This document shows, one piece after another, positions 22,455-34,600 of a stretch of DNA of 64,000 bases (the stretch's first letter is position 1; each line of letters opens with the position of its first letter). Position numbers and translations under genes: made by a program. The notes below the pieces were generated by a model. It saw only the letters and a program-made list of their open reading frames with translations, had not been told where the DNA came from and made no database searches. The DNA is from Arenicola marina (lineage: Eukaryota > Annelida > Polychaeta > Arenicolidae). Location of the stretch: positions 34,355,202-34,419,201 of the forward strand of contig OZ025258.1 in NCBI GenBank assembly GCA_964019135.1, read 5' to 3'.

Positions 22455-22838
22455 TTAGGCTCTGGGATTAAGGGTTAGGGGTCATCGGTTAGGTATTTGG
22501 GGTCAGGGGTTGAAGATTCTGGGCCAGATATTAGGGATTAGGGCTCAGGCTTTGGGGCTTAGGGATTAGGGGTCATCGGTTAGGAATTATTGGCCAGGCA
22601 TGGGGGATTGAGTCGGGGATTGAGGATTATGGGTCAGATATTGGGGATTAGCTGGGACTGATGGATTAGGTATTAGGGGTCAGGGATTGAGGATTATGGG
22701 TCAGATATTGGGGATTAGCTGGGACTCATGGATTAGGTATTAGGGGTCAACGATTGAGGATTATGGGTCAGATATTGGGGATTAGCTGGGACTCATGGAT
22801 TAGGTATTTTGGGTCAGATATTAGGGGTTAGGCATTGG
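22455..22838. repeat. G-rich degenerate TTAGGG-like repeat
   Basis: Many variants of GGGATTAG, GGGTCAG and GGGGTCA, with a nested triplication of about 70 bp (GATTGAGGATTATGGGTCAG then ATATTGGGGATTAGCTGGGA). Similar sequence resumes at 23093-23150 after a tRNA-derived insertion, so the two parts were one array. Confidence 0.85.
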
Positions 22839-22849
22839 GAGTTTGGTTG

Positions 22850-23092
22850 GTTGTATATTCAGGACGCTTTAACGACTTTTGGTCATATCGCGTCAGTGGG
22901 AGAAGGAAGGGAGAGTGGAGCTATGTCCCGGGTTAACCCCCTACTCTTTGCGAAGAAGGACATGGGATCTTTATCCTGCGACCAAACAGACATGACCACA
23001 GCGTGGCACGATCCACGTGCCGTTAGGCTATCAGGTGGCCAGAGCACTAAAGGCGAGCGCTCTAGCCCACTGAGCTAACGGGCCGGCCCCTT
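22850..23092 (-). mobile_element. tRNA-derived SINE (family 2) inserted in the G-rich array
   Basis: On the - strand it begins CCCGTTAGCTCAGTGGGCTA followed by GAGCGCTCGCCTTTAG, an excellent tRNA-like A-box half. No matching B box was found, and the downstream part is unrelated to tRNA. G-rich repeat lies on both sides. Confidence 0.6.
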
Positions 23093-25104
23093 CGGGATTA
23101 GGAGATAGGGATTAGTGGTCAGAGATTGGAATGAGAGTTATGAGTTAGGGCACATGCATAGGGCCCACGGCTTAAGGATAGGGGCTATATTTAATGCCCA
23201 CAGCGTGGCGCCACCTGGCGGGTGGAACGGCGTTAAGGGACAAATACATGGCTGCGATGAGCACCTCGACCTACAGGTGATTGTGAATGGTGAAATCCAT
23301 CCACGTACGCAGTTTCGTTGCTGAAATAGCAGTGATCATTTAGAAAAACTGTCTGTGACACACACTAGAAATGCTTATAAAGCTTCTCATGCCCACATTC
23401 ACTATGGCGACCGAACTACGAAACGTATATTGCATATCAACCACCTTGATATAGATAATAAACACGAGATCAGTGATCAGTTTTTATGTAAGTGGGGTAT
23501 AGCGACAGCTTTAGACTGCATGGCTATACCGTGCCATAACCATTCATGTCGGAATAATAAACATAACACGTGTAATATGATATATATATATATTATATGA
23601 TATATATTACACGTGTAATATAACTTTGATGAATAACAGAGATATCATTCTTATAAATATAGCAAAGCGGTGACCAAATTACTCATGTATGAGAAAGACA
23701 CTGCATAGGGATCACTACTGGTCAGTGATCTAAACATCATAGCAGCGGAAGCATTCATATGAAACATTACCACTTTTCGTTTAATGATAATGAGAAAACA
23801 CACTGACGTGAAGGAGTTTTATACTAATAGATAAGCGTAATGCTTATCTCCTCAAGCATAATCCCACATATAGGGGCACATATAATAAAGGGCTCACACC
23901 AGCAAAATGTACAACGAATTTCTATAAATAAAACGGTCAAAGGTTGCTGCATTAGCAGCTTTACAATGTAAACGTAATGATTTTCGATTACATGTAACAC
24001 GTACTAGAAAATATGAAACGATTTTCCATTATATGTAACACGTACTAGAAAATATGCAGTGAAAACCTACTCGGCACGGGCAATAAACACGTGACGATTA
24101 ACAACTATACATATATCGGTAGGCACACGACCAGAAAACCAAGCTTCAGAAGATAATATTCCTTCCAATCTTGGGCAAAGTGTGAACAATGCCAAGAATC
24201 ATATATCAGTAGACTTACATTTGTTGACTATTTGTCACGTCAAATCTTGAATCTTCCATAAAAAAACAGACCCCATGACCTTTTGAGATATTTCACCTGG
24301 ATCGCATTAGATGCTGATACAGGTGGGAGTCGGATTCCAGAATCCTGCGGTTTGATTAACAGCACGAGTCGTTTGACCTTCACTGTAATTATACTTGGCA
24401 TACACCAGCAAGTTCAGTGCCTTTTTTTCAGTAACTTAGATACCTAAACTTCGCTACACACATCAGTGGAAGCGGATGTTTCGTATAGTACCGTGTTACT
24501 CCCATACTTGGCGCCAATGCCTAGCCATGGCTGACAAGAATCAACCATGCAGTGGCTACGTGTCAATGCTGCAAAAACTACTCATCTGTTTCCCCAAGAA
24601 CACGCTAAAACTTTTATTACAACTGAAATAAAGTTACTGAAGTTTGCAGAACGCTCCAGCAAGCTTCCAAGATTCCAAAACATGGTTTCATCTATATGAA
24701 GGGCGCAAGTGCTATGTAAGGTATATTGAAAAAATGATTTTAACTAGCTTGTGCCAAAGAGTGTCATATAACAAGAGGGCGCACTCCGGTCAAAACCCGT
24801 GCTCGCTGCGATCAGCGCCCCGTGCGGGCTGCGAAGTACTGTGCAGAGCGCGTCACACGGCAACGTATAGGAAGTGACGGTACTGTGCAGAGCGCGTCAC
24901 ACGGCAACGTATAGGAAGTGCTCCGTCTTTGGTGATACAAGCCACAGCTACATCATAATATGTAATTGTAATATAAAATGTGTGACACAATCAACAGGTA
25001 CATCATAATATATAATACGGTAATAAGCTGACTAAAAAAGTTCGACCCAGTACATAATTTTAGTGACAAAAGTCGCCTCGATTGGCTGGTGAAGTCACAA
25101 CTCG
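23093..25104. other. AT-rich intergenic DNA and B3GLCT 3' flank
   Basis: No supported gene. Small structures: a perfect inverted repeat around 23567-23620 (TTACACGTGTAA arms about an AT core); two tandem copies of a segment ending GTAACACGTACTAGAAAATA at 23970-24055; and a 44-bp direct duplication at 24835-24919 (GTACTGTGCAGAGCGCGTCA). A - strand AATAAA lies at 24613-24618, about 0.9 kb beyond the B3GLCT stop, and is a candidate poly(A) signal. Confidence 0.55.
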
Positions 25105-25530
25105 TGACCGGTGACGTCCCAATTACTCGTGGCCGGTGTGACGTCACCACTCGTGGCCGGTGTGACGTCACCACTCGTGGCCGGTGTGACGTCGCAATTT
25201 GTCACGGGCGATGACGTCACAGTTCCTCACAGCCGGTGTGCCGTAACAGGTCCTTTAGGCCGGTGTGACGCCACAATATATTCCTCATTCGGTGACAGTC
25301 ACAATTCCTCGCGGCCGGGGTGACGTAACAGGTCCTCGTGGCCGGTGTGAGGTCACAATTCCTCATTCGGTGACGTCACAATTCCTCGCGGCCGGTTTGA
25401 GGTCACAATTCCTTGCAGCCATTGTGACGTGACAACTCCTCCTGGCCCGTCTGACGTCACAATTCCTCGTGGTCGGTGTGACGTCACAATTCCTCGGGGT
25501 CGGTGTGACGTCACAATTCCTCGTGAGACG
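25105..25530 (-). repeat. Stop-codon-spanning minisatellite with repeated TGACGTCA (B3GLCT 3' end)
   Basis: About fifteen diverged units of roughly 27 bp. On the + strand the core is GGCCGGTGTGACGTCACAAT followed by TCCTCG. The unit nearest the gene is the end of the coding sequence itself: read on the - strand, CGAGGAATTGTGACGTCACA includes Glu-Glu-Leu-stop. Seven units carry a perfect TGACGTCA, the CRE palindrome bound by CREB/ATF proteins; others differ by one base. Confidence 0.92.
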
Positions 25531-25648
25531 GCGTCTCCTCATGGAGCCACTGATTGTAGGTCTTGACTGGGTCCAGCATCCAGTGTTTGTGGAATGATAC
25601 AGGGATTTGTCGGTCCAGATAACCCTCGGAATAGTCATTAGGACGGGC
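25511..25648 (-). CDS. B3GLCT: B3GLCT exon 14 (C-terminus, stop TGA)
   Basis: Acceptor ctgccccacag|GCC. Encodes [30 protein letters not shown] and the terminal HEEL. Human is ARPVDYPKDYLSHQVPISF with REEL at the end. The final coding bases and the stop are the seed of the TGACGTCA array. Confidence 0.95.
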   Translation of the reverse strand, partial: ARPNDYSEGYLDRQIPVSFHKHWMLDPVKTYNQWLHEETPSHEEL

Positions 25649-28600
25649 CTGTGGGGCAGAAAGTGAGAGAGGTAAAATTCAAGTAATTCATTGAATATAG
25701 ACTTACTGGCTGTATCCTTGATTCACAACAGAGGATAATAGCATTCAGAAGCGGTATGTCTTCTGAAGCGTTAAGGCTCAAGGGGAACTAATATATATTT
25801 ATAGCCGATACCTTGGCCGAGACTTTAACCGATATGTTACCGGAGATGTTAGCCGAAACTTTACCCGAGATGTTAGCCGAGACTTTACCTGAGTTTAACA
25901 GCTACCTGAGCCGAGAAGTCCACTATAGACCACAGAATGACCATCGCTACCCCAATAGACCACACAGGACGACCATTTGCCCTTTAATAACCAGATGGAA
26001 CGGCTTAAAGAATGACCTGGTGGAAGAGTGCACTGTGGGTGATGGGTAGCGATACATGACTGACCTGGTGGAAGAGTGCACTGTGGGTGATGGGTAGCGA
26101 TACATGACTGACCTGGTGGAAGAGTGCACTGTGGGTGATGGGTAGCGATACATGACTGACCTGGTGGAAGAGTGCACTGTGGATGATGGGTAGCGATACA
26201 TGACTGACCTGGTGGAAGAGTGCACTGTGGGTGATGGGTAGCGATAACCGACTGACCTGGTGGAAGAGTGCACTGTGGGTGATGGGTAGCGATACATGAC
26301 TGACCTGGTGGAAGAGTGCACTGTGGGTGATGGGTAGCGATACATGACTGACCTGGTGGAAGAGTGCACTGTGGGTGATGGGTAGCGATAACCGACTGAC
26401 CTGGTGGAAGAGTGCACTGTGGGTGATGGGTAGCGATACATGACTGACCTGGTGGAAGAGTGCACTATGGGTGATGGGTAGCGATACACGACTGACCTGG
26501 TGGAAGAGTGCACTGTGGGTGATGGGTAGCGATACATGACTGACCTGGTGGAAGAGTGCACTGTGGGTGATGGGTAGCGATACATGACTGACCTGGTGGA
26601 AGAGTGCACTGTGGATGATGGGTAGCGATACATGACTGACCTGGTGGAAGAGTGCACTGTGGGTGATGGGTAGCGATACATGACTGACCTGGTGGAAGAG
26701 TGCACTGTGGATGATGGGTAGCGATACATGACTGACCTGGTGGAAGAGTGCACTGTGGGTGATGGGTAGCGATAACCGACTGACCTGGTGGAAGAGTGCA
26801 CTGTGGGTGATGGGTAGCGATACATGACTGACCTGGTGGAAGAGTGCACTGTGGGTGATGGGTAGCGATACATGACTGACCTGGTGGAAGAGTGCACTGT
26901 GGGTGATGGGTAGCGATAACCGACTGACCTGGTGGAAGAGTGCACTGTGGGTGATGGGTAGCGATACATGACTGACCTGGTGGAAGAGTGCACTATGGGT
27001 GATGGGTAGCGATACACGACTGACCTGGTGGAAGAGTGCACTGTGGGTGATGGGTAGCGATACATGACTGACCTGGTGGAAGAGTGCACTGTGAGTGATG
27101 GGTAGCGATACACGACTGACCTGGTGGAAGAGTGCACTGTGGGTGATGGGTAGTGATAACCGACTGACCTGGTGGAAGAGTGCACTGTGGGTGATGGGTA
27201 GCGATACATGACTGACCTGGTGGAAGAGTGCACTGTGGGTGATGGGTAGCGATAACCGACTGACCTGGTGGAAGAGTGCACTGTGGGTGATGGGTAGCGA
27301 TAACAGACTGACCTGGTGGAAGAGTGCACTGTGGGTGATGGGTAGCGATACACGACTGACCTGGTGGAAGAGTGCACTGTGGGTGATGGGTAGCGATAAC
27401 CGACTGACCTGGTGGAAGAGTGCACTATGGGTGATGGGTAGCGATACATGACTGACCTGGTGGAAGAGTGCACTGTGGGTGATGGGTAGCGATAACCGAC
27501 TGACCTGGTGGAAGAGTGCACTATGGGTGATGGGTAGCGATAACAGACTGACCTGGTGGAAGAGTGCACTGTGGGTGATGGGTAGCGATACACGACTGAC
27601 CTGGTGGAAGAGTGCACTGTGGGTGATGGGTAGCGATACATGACTGACCTGGTGGAAGAGTGCACTGTGGGTGATGGGTAGCGATACATGACTGACCTGG
27701 TGGAAGAGTGCACTGTGGGTGATGGGTAGCGATACATGACTGACCTGGTGGAAGAGTGCACTGTGGGTGATGGGTAGCGATACATGACTGACCTGGTGGA
27801 AGAGTGCACTGTGGGTGATGGGTAGCGATACACGACTGACCTGGTGGAAGAGTGCACTGTGGGTGATGGGTAGTGATAACCGACTGACCTGGTGGAAGAG
27901 TGCACTGTGGGTGATGGGTAGCGATAACAGACTGACCTGGTGGAAGAGTGCACTGTGGGTGATGGGTAGCGATACATGACTGACCTGGTGGAAGAGTGCA
28001 CTGTGGGTGATGGGTAGCGATACATGACTGACCTGGTGGAAGAGTGCACTGTGGGTGATGGGTAGCGATACATGACTGACCTGGTGGAAGAGTGCACTGT
28101 GGGTGATGGGTAGCGATACACGACTGACCTGGTGGAAGAGTGCACTGTGGGTGATGGGTAGTGATAACCGACTGACCTGGTGGAAGAGTGCACTGTGGGT
28201 GATGGGTAGCGATAACAGACTGACCTGGTGGAAGAGTGCACTGTGGGTGATGAGTAGCGATAACAGACTGACCTGGTGGAAGAGTGCACTGTGGGTGATG
28301 GGTAGCGATACACGACTGACCTGGTGGAAGAGTGCACTGTGGGTGATGGGTAGCGATAACCGACTGACCTGGTGGAAGAGTGCACTATGGGTGATGGGTA
28401 GCGATACATGACTGACCTGGTGGAAGAGTGCACTGTGGGTGATGGGTAGCGATAACCGACTGACCTGGTGGAAGAGTGCACTATGGGTGATGGGTAGCGA
28501 TAACAGACTGACCTGGTGGAAGAGTGCACTGTGGGTGATGGGTAGCGATACACGACTGACCTGGTGGAAGAGTGCACTATGGGTGATGGGTAGCGATACA

Positions 28601-31600
28601 CGACTGACCTGGTGGAAGAGTGCACTGTGGGTGATGGGTAGCGATACATGACTGACCTGGTGGAAGAGTGCACTGTGGGTGATGGGTAGCGATACACGAC
28701 TGACCTGGTGGAAGAGTGCACTGTGGGTGATGGGTAGCGATACATGACTGACCTGGTGGAAGAGTGCACTGTGGGTGATGGGTAGCGATACATGACTGAC
28801 CTGGTGGAAGAGTGCACTGTGGGTGATGGGCAGCGATACACGACTGACCTGGTGGAAGAGTGCACTATGGGTGATGGGTAGCGATACACGACTGACCTGG
28901 TGGAAGAGTGCACTGTGGGTGATGGGTAGCGATAACCGACTGACCTGGTGGAAGAGTGCACTGTGGGTGATGGGTAGCGATACATGACTGACCTGGTGGA
29001 AGAGTGCACTGTGGGTGATGGGTAGCGATAACCGACTGACCTGGTGGAAGAGTGCACTATGGGTGATGGGTAGCGATACATGACTGACCTGGTGGAAGAG
29101 TGCACTGTGGGTGATGGGTAGCGATACACGACTGACCTGGTGGAAGAGTGCACTGTGGGTGATGGGTAGCGATACACGACTGACCTGGTGGAAGAGTGCA
29201 CTGTGGGTGATGGGTAGCGATAACAGACTGACCTGGTGGAAGAGTGCACTATGGGTGATGGGTAGCGATACACGACTGACCTGGTGGAAGAGTGCACTGT
29301 GGGTGATGGGTAGCGATAACAGACTGACCTGGTGGAAGAGTGCACTGTGGATGATGGGTAGCGATAACCGACTGACCTGGTGGAAGAGTGCACTATGGGT
29401 GATGGGTAGCGATAACCGACTGACCTGGTGGAAGAGTGCACTATGGGTGATGGGTAGCGATACACGACTGACCTGGTGGAAGAGTGCACTGTGGGTGATG
29501 GGTAGCGATACATGACTGACCTGGTGGAAGAGTGCACTGTGGGTAATGGGTAGCGATAACCGACTGACCTGGTGGAAGAGTGCACTATGGGTGATGGGTA
29601 GCGATAACCGACTGACCTGGTGGAAGAGTGCACTATGGGTGATGGGTAGCGATACACGACTGACCTGGTGGAAGAGTGCACTGTGGGTGATGGGTAGCGA
29701 TACATGACTGACCTGGTGGAAGAGTGCACTGTGGGTGATGGGTAGCGATAACAGACTGACCTGGTGGAAGAGTGCACTGTGGGTGATGGGTAGCGATAAC
29801 CGACTGACCTGGTGGAAGAGTGCACTATGGGTGATGGGTAGCGATAACAGACTGACCTGGTGGAAGAGTGCACTATGGGTGATGGGTAGCGATACACGAC
29901 TGACCTGGTGGAAGAGTGCACTGTGGGTGATGGGTAGCGATAACAGACTGACCTGGTGGAAGAGTGCACTATGGGTGATGGGTAGCGATACACGACTGAC
30001 CTGGTGGAAGAGTGCACTGTGGGTGATGGGTAGCGATAACAGACTGACCTGGTGGAAGAGTGGACTATGGGTGATGGGTAGCGATACATGACTGACCTGG
30101 TGGAAGAGTGGACTGTGGGTGATGGGTAGCGATAACAGACTGACCTGGTGGAAGAGTGCACTGTGGGTGATGGGTAGCGATACATGACTGACCTGGTGGA
30201 AGAGTGGACTATGGGTGATGGGTAGCGATACAGGACTGACCTGGTGGAAGAGTGGACTGTGGGTGATGGGTAGCGATAACAGACTGACCTGGTGGAAGAG
30301 TGCACTGTGGGTGATGGGTAGCGATACATGACTGACCTGGTGGAAGAGTGCACTGTGGGTGATGGGTAGCGATAACAGACTGACCTGGTGGAAGAGTGCA
30401 CTGTGGGTGATGGGTAGCGATACACGACTGACCTGGTGGAAGAGTGCACTGTGGGTGATGGGTAGCGATACACGACTGACCTGGTGGAAGAGTGCACTGT
30501 GGGTGACGGGTAGCGATACATGACTGACCTGGTGGAAGAGTGGACTGTGGGTGATGGGTAGCGATACACGACTGACCTGGTGGAATAGTGCACTATGGGT
30601 GATGGGTAGCGATACATGCCTGACCTGGTGGAAGAGTGCACTGTGGGTGATGGGTAGCGATAACCGACTGACCTGGTGGAAGAGTGCACTATGAGTGATG
30701 GGTAGCGATACATGACTGACCTGGTGGAAGAGTGCACTATGGGTGATGGGTAGCGATAACAGACTGACCTGGTGGAAGAGTGCACTGTGGGTGACGGGTA
30801 GCGATACACGACTGACCTGGTGGAAGAGTGCACTGTGGGTGATGGGTAGCGATACATGACTGACCTGGTGGAAGAGTGCACTGTGGGTGATGGGTAGCGA
30901 TACATGACTGACCTGGTGGAAGAGTGCACTGTGGGTGATGGGTAGCGATACATGACTGACCTGGTGGAAGAGTGCACTGTGGATGATGGGTAGCGATACA
31001 TGACTGACCTGGTGGAAGAGTGCACTGTGGGTGATGGGTAGCGATAACCGACTGACCTGGTGGAAGAGTGCACTGTGGGTGATGGGTAGCGATACATGAC
31101 TGACCTGGTGGAAGAGTGCACTGTGGGTGATGGGTAGCGATACATGACTGACCTGGTGGAAGAGTGCACTGTGGGTGATGGGTAGCGATAACCGACTGAC
31201 CTGGTGGAAGAGTGCACTGTGGGTGATGGGTAGCGATACATGACTGACCTGGTGGAAGAGTGCACTGTGGGTGATGGGTAGCGATACATGACTGACCTGG
31301 TGGAAGAGTGCACTGTGGGTGATGGGTAGCGATACATGACTACCTGGTGGAAGAGTGCACTGTGGGTGATGGGTAGCGATAACCGACTGACCTGGTGGAA
31401 GAGTGCACTGTGGGTGATGGGTAGCGATAACCGACTGACCTGATGGAAGAGTGCACTGTGGGTGATGGGTAGGGATACATGACTGACCTGGTGGAAGAGT
31501 GCACTGTGGGTGATGGGTAGCGATACATGACTGACCTGGTGGAATAGTGCACTATGGGTGATGGGTAGCGATACACGACTGACCTGGTGGAAGAGTGCAC

Positions 31601-34600
31601 TGTGGGTGATGGGTACCGATACATGACTGACCTGGTGGAAGAGTGCACTATGGGTGATGGGTAGCGATACACGACTGACCTGGTGGAAGAGTGCACTGTG
31701 GGTGATGGGTAGCGATACATGACTGACCTGGTGGAAGAGTGCACTATGGGTGATGGGTAGCGATACATGACTGACCTGGTGGAAGAGTGGACTGTGGGTG
31801 ATGGGTAGCGACAGACGCTTCAGACACATCCCCAAGGTCATGTCATCAGGGGAGTCCGGCTTCGCGCACTGACACAGGTGGCTGTCAATCAGCATTTGGA
31901 CGGCTGTGTGACTCAGCACAATTCTGAGCGATAATAAGGGAATGCGTTATTCAAACCGCGTTTTGTCACACAATGAATTACAAGGTGAAAGAAAAAGACA
32001 AAATACAACAGTAAATGCGAAAAAAAAAGTTGCAATTAACGATGATAGATTTACTTGATATGATACTAAGGAGGTCAGAGTTCGTACACATAATGTACAC
32101 ACATAATTATAACCAACGACGAGGATACGCATACCGTAGTCACACGAACAAGCGCCCGGGAGGTTATTTTTGTCGAGTGAACAATTCCCCGGGAACTTAT
32201 TCAAATAGAGGCGCTACCCACCCCTCCCCCCTCCCGAACAGTGACCCCCCCGTCGTACAGTCCATACTCACTCCCCGCCCCCGGTGATGCATTCGTAGCC
32301 CCCTCCCCCCCCCCCCCCACCTGAAGGCGGTAGCCACCCCTCCCCCCTCCTGACCAGTGACCCCTCCCCCCCGTCGTACAGTCCATACTCACCCCCCACC
32401 CCCCGTGATGTAGTCGTAGCCCCCCCACTGGAGGCGGTGCCCGAAGCCGTAGCGTTCCCCGAGGGCAACTGGCTCGACAGGGTCGTAACAGGCCAGTAGT
32501 CTGCGCAGGCGCGGAATGCTGAAACAAATCAATTGGTGTTTTAGGCCGCTTTTGTGCACATAAGGCCTAAACCGGGCCAATAAACCTTCCGGGTGATGAA
32601 GGATAAAACATGACCGGATTCGGCGTCCGGGCCCGGATTCGAACCCAGGACCTATTGATCTGCGGTCTAGTTTGCTAACCACAACACCAGGCCCCGTGTT
32701 AAAGCGGGTGTCCAACCGAATCTAATCGCGACCTGCACCGAAAGGTTACATCTTAAAATTAATTTGGCGAGTGTTAACGCTTCGTTTCGGCTGACTGGTG
32801 AGGAGAAACAAATGAAGCCAACCGGCCCCCATCAAAGTCGAGCAGCGCGCCATTTTGCCGGAGCAAGTGACGTATTTTGTGAAATTTTATGTGGCGCCAC
32901 CTTACGTTAGAACTGGAAGTTATCTCGCGGAGGGAACTCATCACATAGCAGGTAACCTTCAGGAACAACGCGTGAAACGAGAGATCAGGGCCGCGATTTA
33001 AGGATGAATTGCTGCAGTTCTAACCCGCGCAGTATACCATGATCTTAGTGTTTCATGGAAAAATATCATCAAAACATATTGATCTTTCTCTTGCAACTCT
33101 TTCTCTTTGTCTGCGTAAAAAAGCCATGATTGGAGTTAGAATCGCAGCAATTTATATTTGCGATGACCGAAATAAATTTTATTGTGAGCTACAGACAGGA
33201 CGGAAAATTCTGTAATGATATGATTATAATTATAATAGATTATAACACTTGATTATATGAATCGGTAAAGCAGCGTTAGAGGCCAGGCTGGCGGCTTCCT
33301 TTAACTAATAGCCCTAAACTTAGAGGTCCTAGATGGGAGACTGCCTACCTGATCAGTGTATCGTCATCCACAATTACTAGCCAGTTTTTAGCCTTGATGT
33401 GTGGCTGGGTGTGAGCTCTATGCAGAATGGCGAGAGTCTTGGCGCAGTGACCTGTGACACCAACATATTATATTAGTACCCTATTAACAGGCACTTCTGT
33501 TTCTGTCCACAACATAAACTTATAATGATTCAGCTACTTCTATAGAAGGTCTTGGTCCCACCTGTTTTTCAATAATCATGAATCATGATTTGTTCAAGTT
33601 TATGGACTAACACATTAAATTGTTCCATTTATACAAAATTAGGCAGAAATCTGATCCCAGTTGTGAAGAAGCTAGCTTCCCTGGCGTCATGTGGCCATTA
33701 CCACATCAATAACATTACTTCAATCGTAGCAGAGGTGTTGCACGTATTGTCAGAATGCTGGAGGAGCATCACTTCGTTGCATTTCCTTTCATTGTCGAAT
33801 TCCGCCTATGATAGAGTACAATGCCGCCAAACCGTAGCCGTACACCGTCACCCATGCGTGAGGGGTGTATTTCGTACGCATGGGTGGGTCCCTGCATCAG
33901 ATAGTGTCTACGACATTCGGAACCGAAATGAAGATCCCTAAAACGTTCGGATGTTCCGGTCATTATTTGCCACAGGTTAAGATCAATAATTGAGACGCGC
34001 CGAACCAAAGCGATATCTAATTACCAGTGTCGGTGTTTGGGATGCCGAAGCTGATGGTGGGGATGACGTCATCGACGGTGTCGCTGTAGATCTCCACGTG
34101 CTTGGCGTCCGTGAGCCACGTGGTCTGTACCACGGGGACTACAGCCCAGAGACGCACGGGTAAAACCGAATGCTCTCTAATACGTTACCATAGTTACGTC
34201 TTACCAAACAAGCCTCTTAGACAATAATAACACAAAATAAAACAAATTGTTACAAAAACAATTGAGTTCGGTCAGTTCAATTGTTGTTTAATAATGCCTC
34301 TCGAATTATTGGTATTTCTCACTAATATCGATGTCGAAGAAAAACCATTAACACCAGGAAAGTTATTCAGCATCTGAAGAAATTGCCTTTGCAATAGCGT
34401 TTCTCCTGTCTGATCGAACTTACTTCTATCCGTGTGAAATTTCGTGCAGGTCTTCACAGCAATAAATACATCGTCTTCCGGAATTGGTTTCCCCTGCAAT
34501 AAAATCACATCTATTCATAGCAATGACAAATCACTTTAACAATACCTCTCAACTGAATATCACTAACACCGGCTTGTTTTATCCCGGAACGAATGTTATT

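Noticed and set aside
21037-22478. Three + strand frames of 421-473 codons with 9-residue repeats
   Set aside because: Product of a 27-bp satellite; all frames are equally open.
22455-22838. True interstitial telomere
   Set aside because: TTAGGG-like words are mixed with many other G-rich words and no perfect run is present.
19855-23092. Functional tRNA genes at 19.9 and 23.05 kb
   Set aside because: A- and B-box-like motifs exist, but no full cloverleaf with paired acceptor stem could be drawn; they fit SINE heads better.
25947-31919. 1,990-codon - strand open frame as a giant repeat protein
   Set aside because: Its first 49 codons are B3GLCT exon 13; the rest is the 48-bp intronic array, and the splice donor, next exon and phase all support removal. 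Possible partial inclusion is reported as a finding only.
34076-34090. TGACGTCA at 34 kb as a regulatory site
   Set aside because: It lies inside B3GLCT exon 10 and is explained by the coding sequence (Asp-Asp-Val-Ile).
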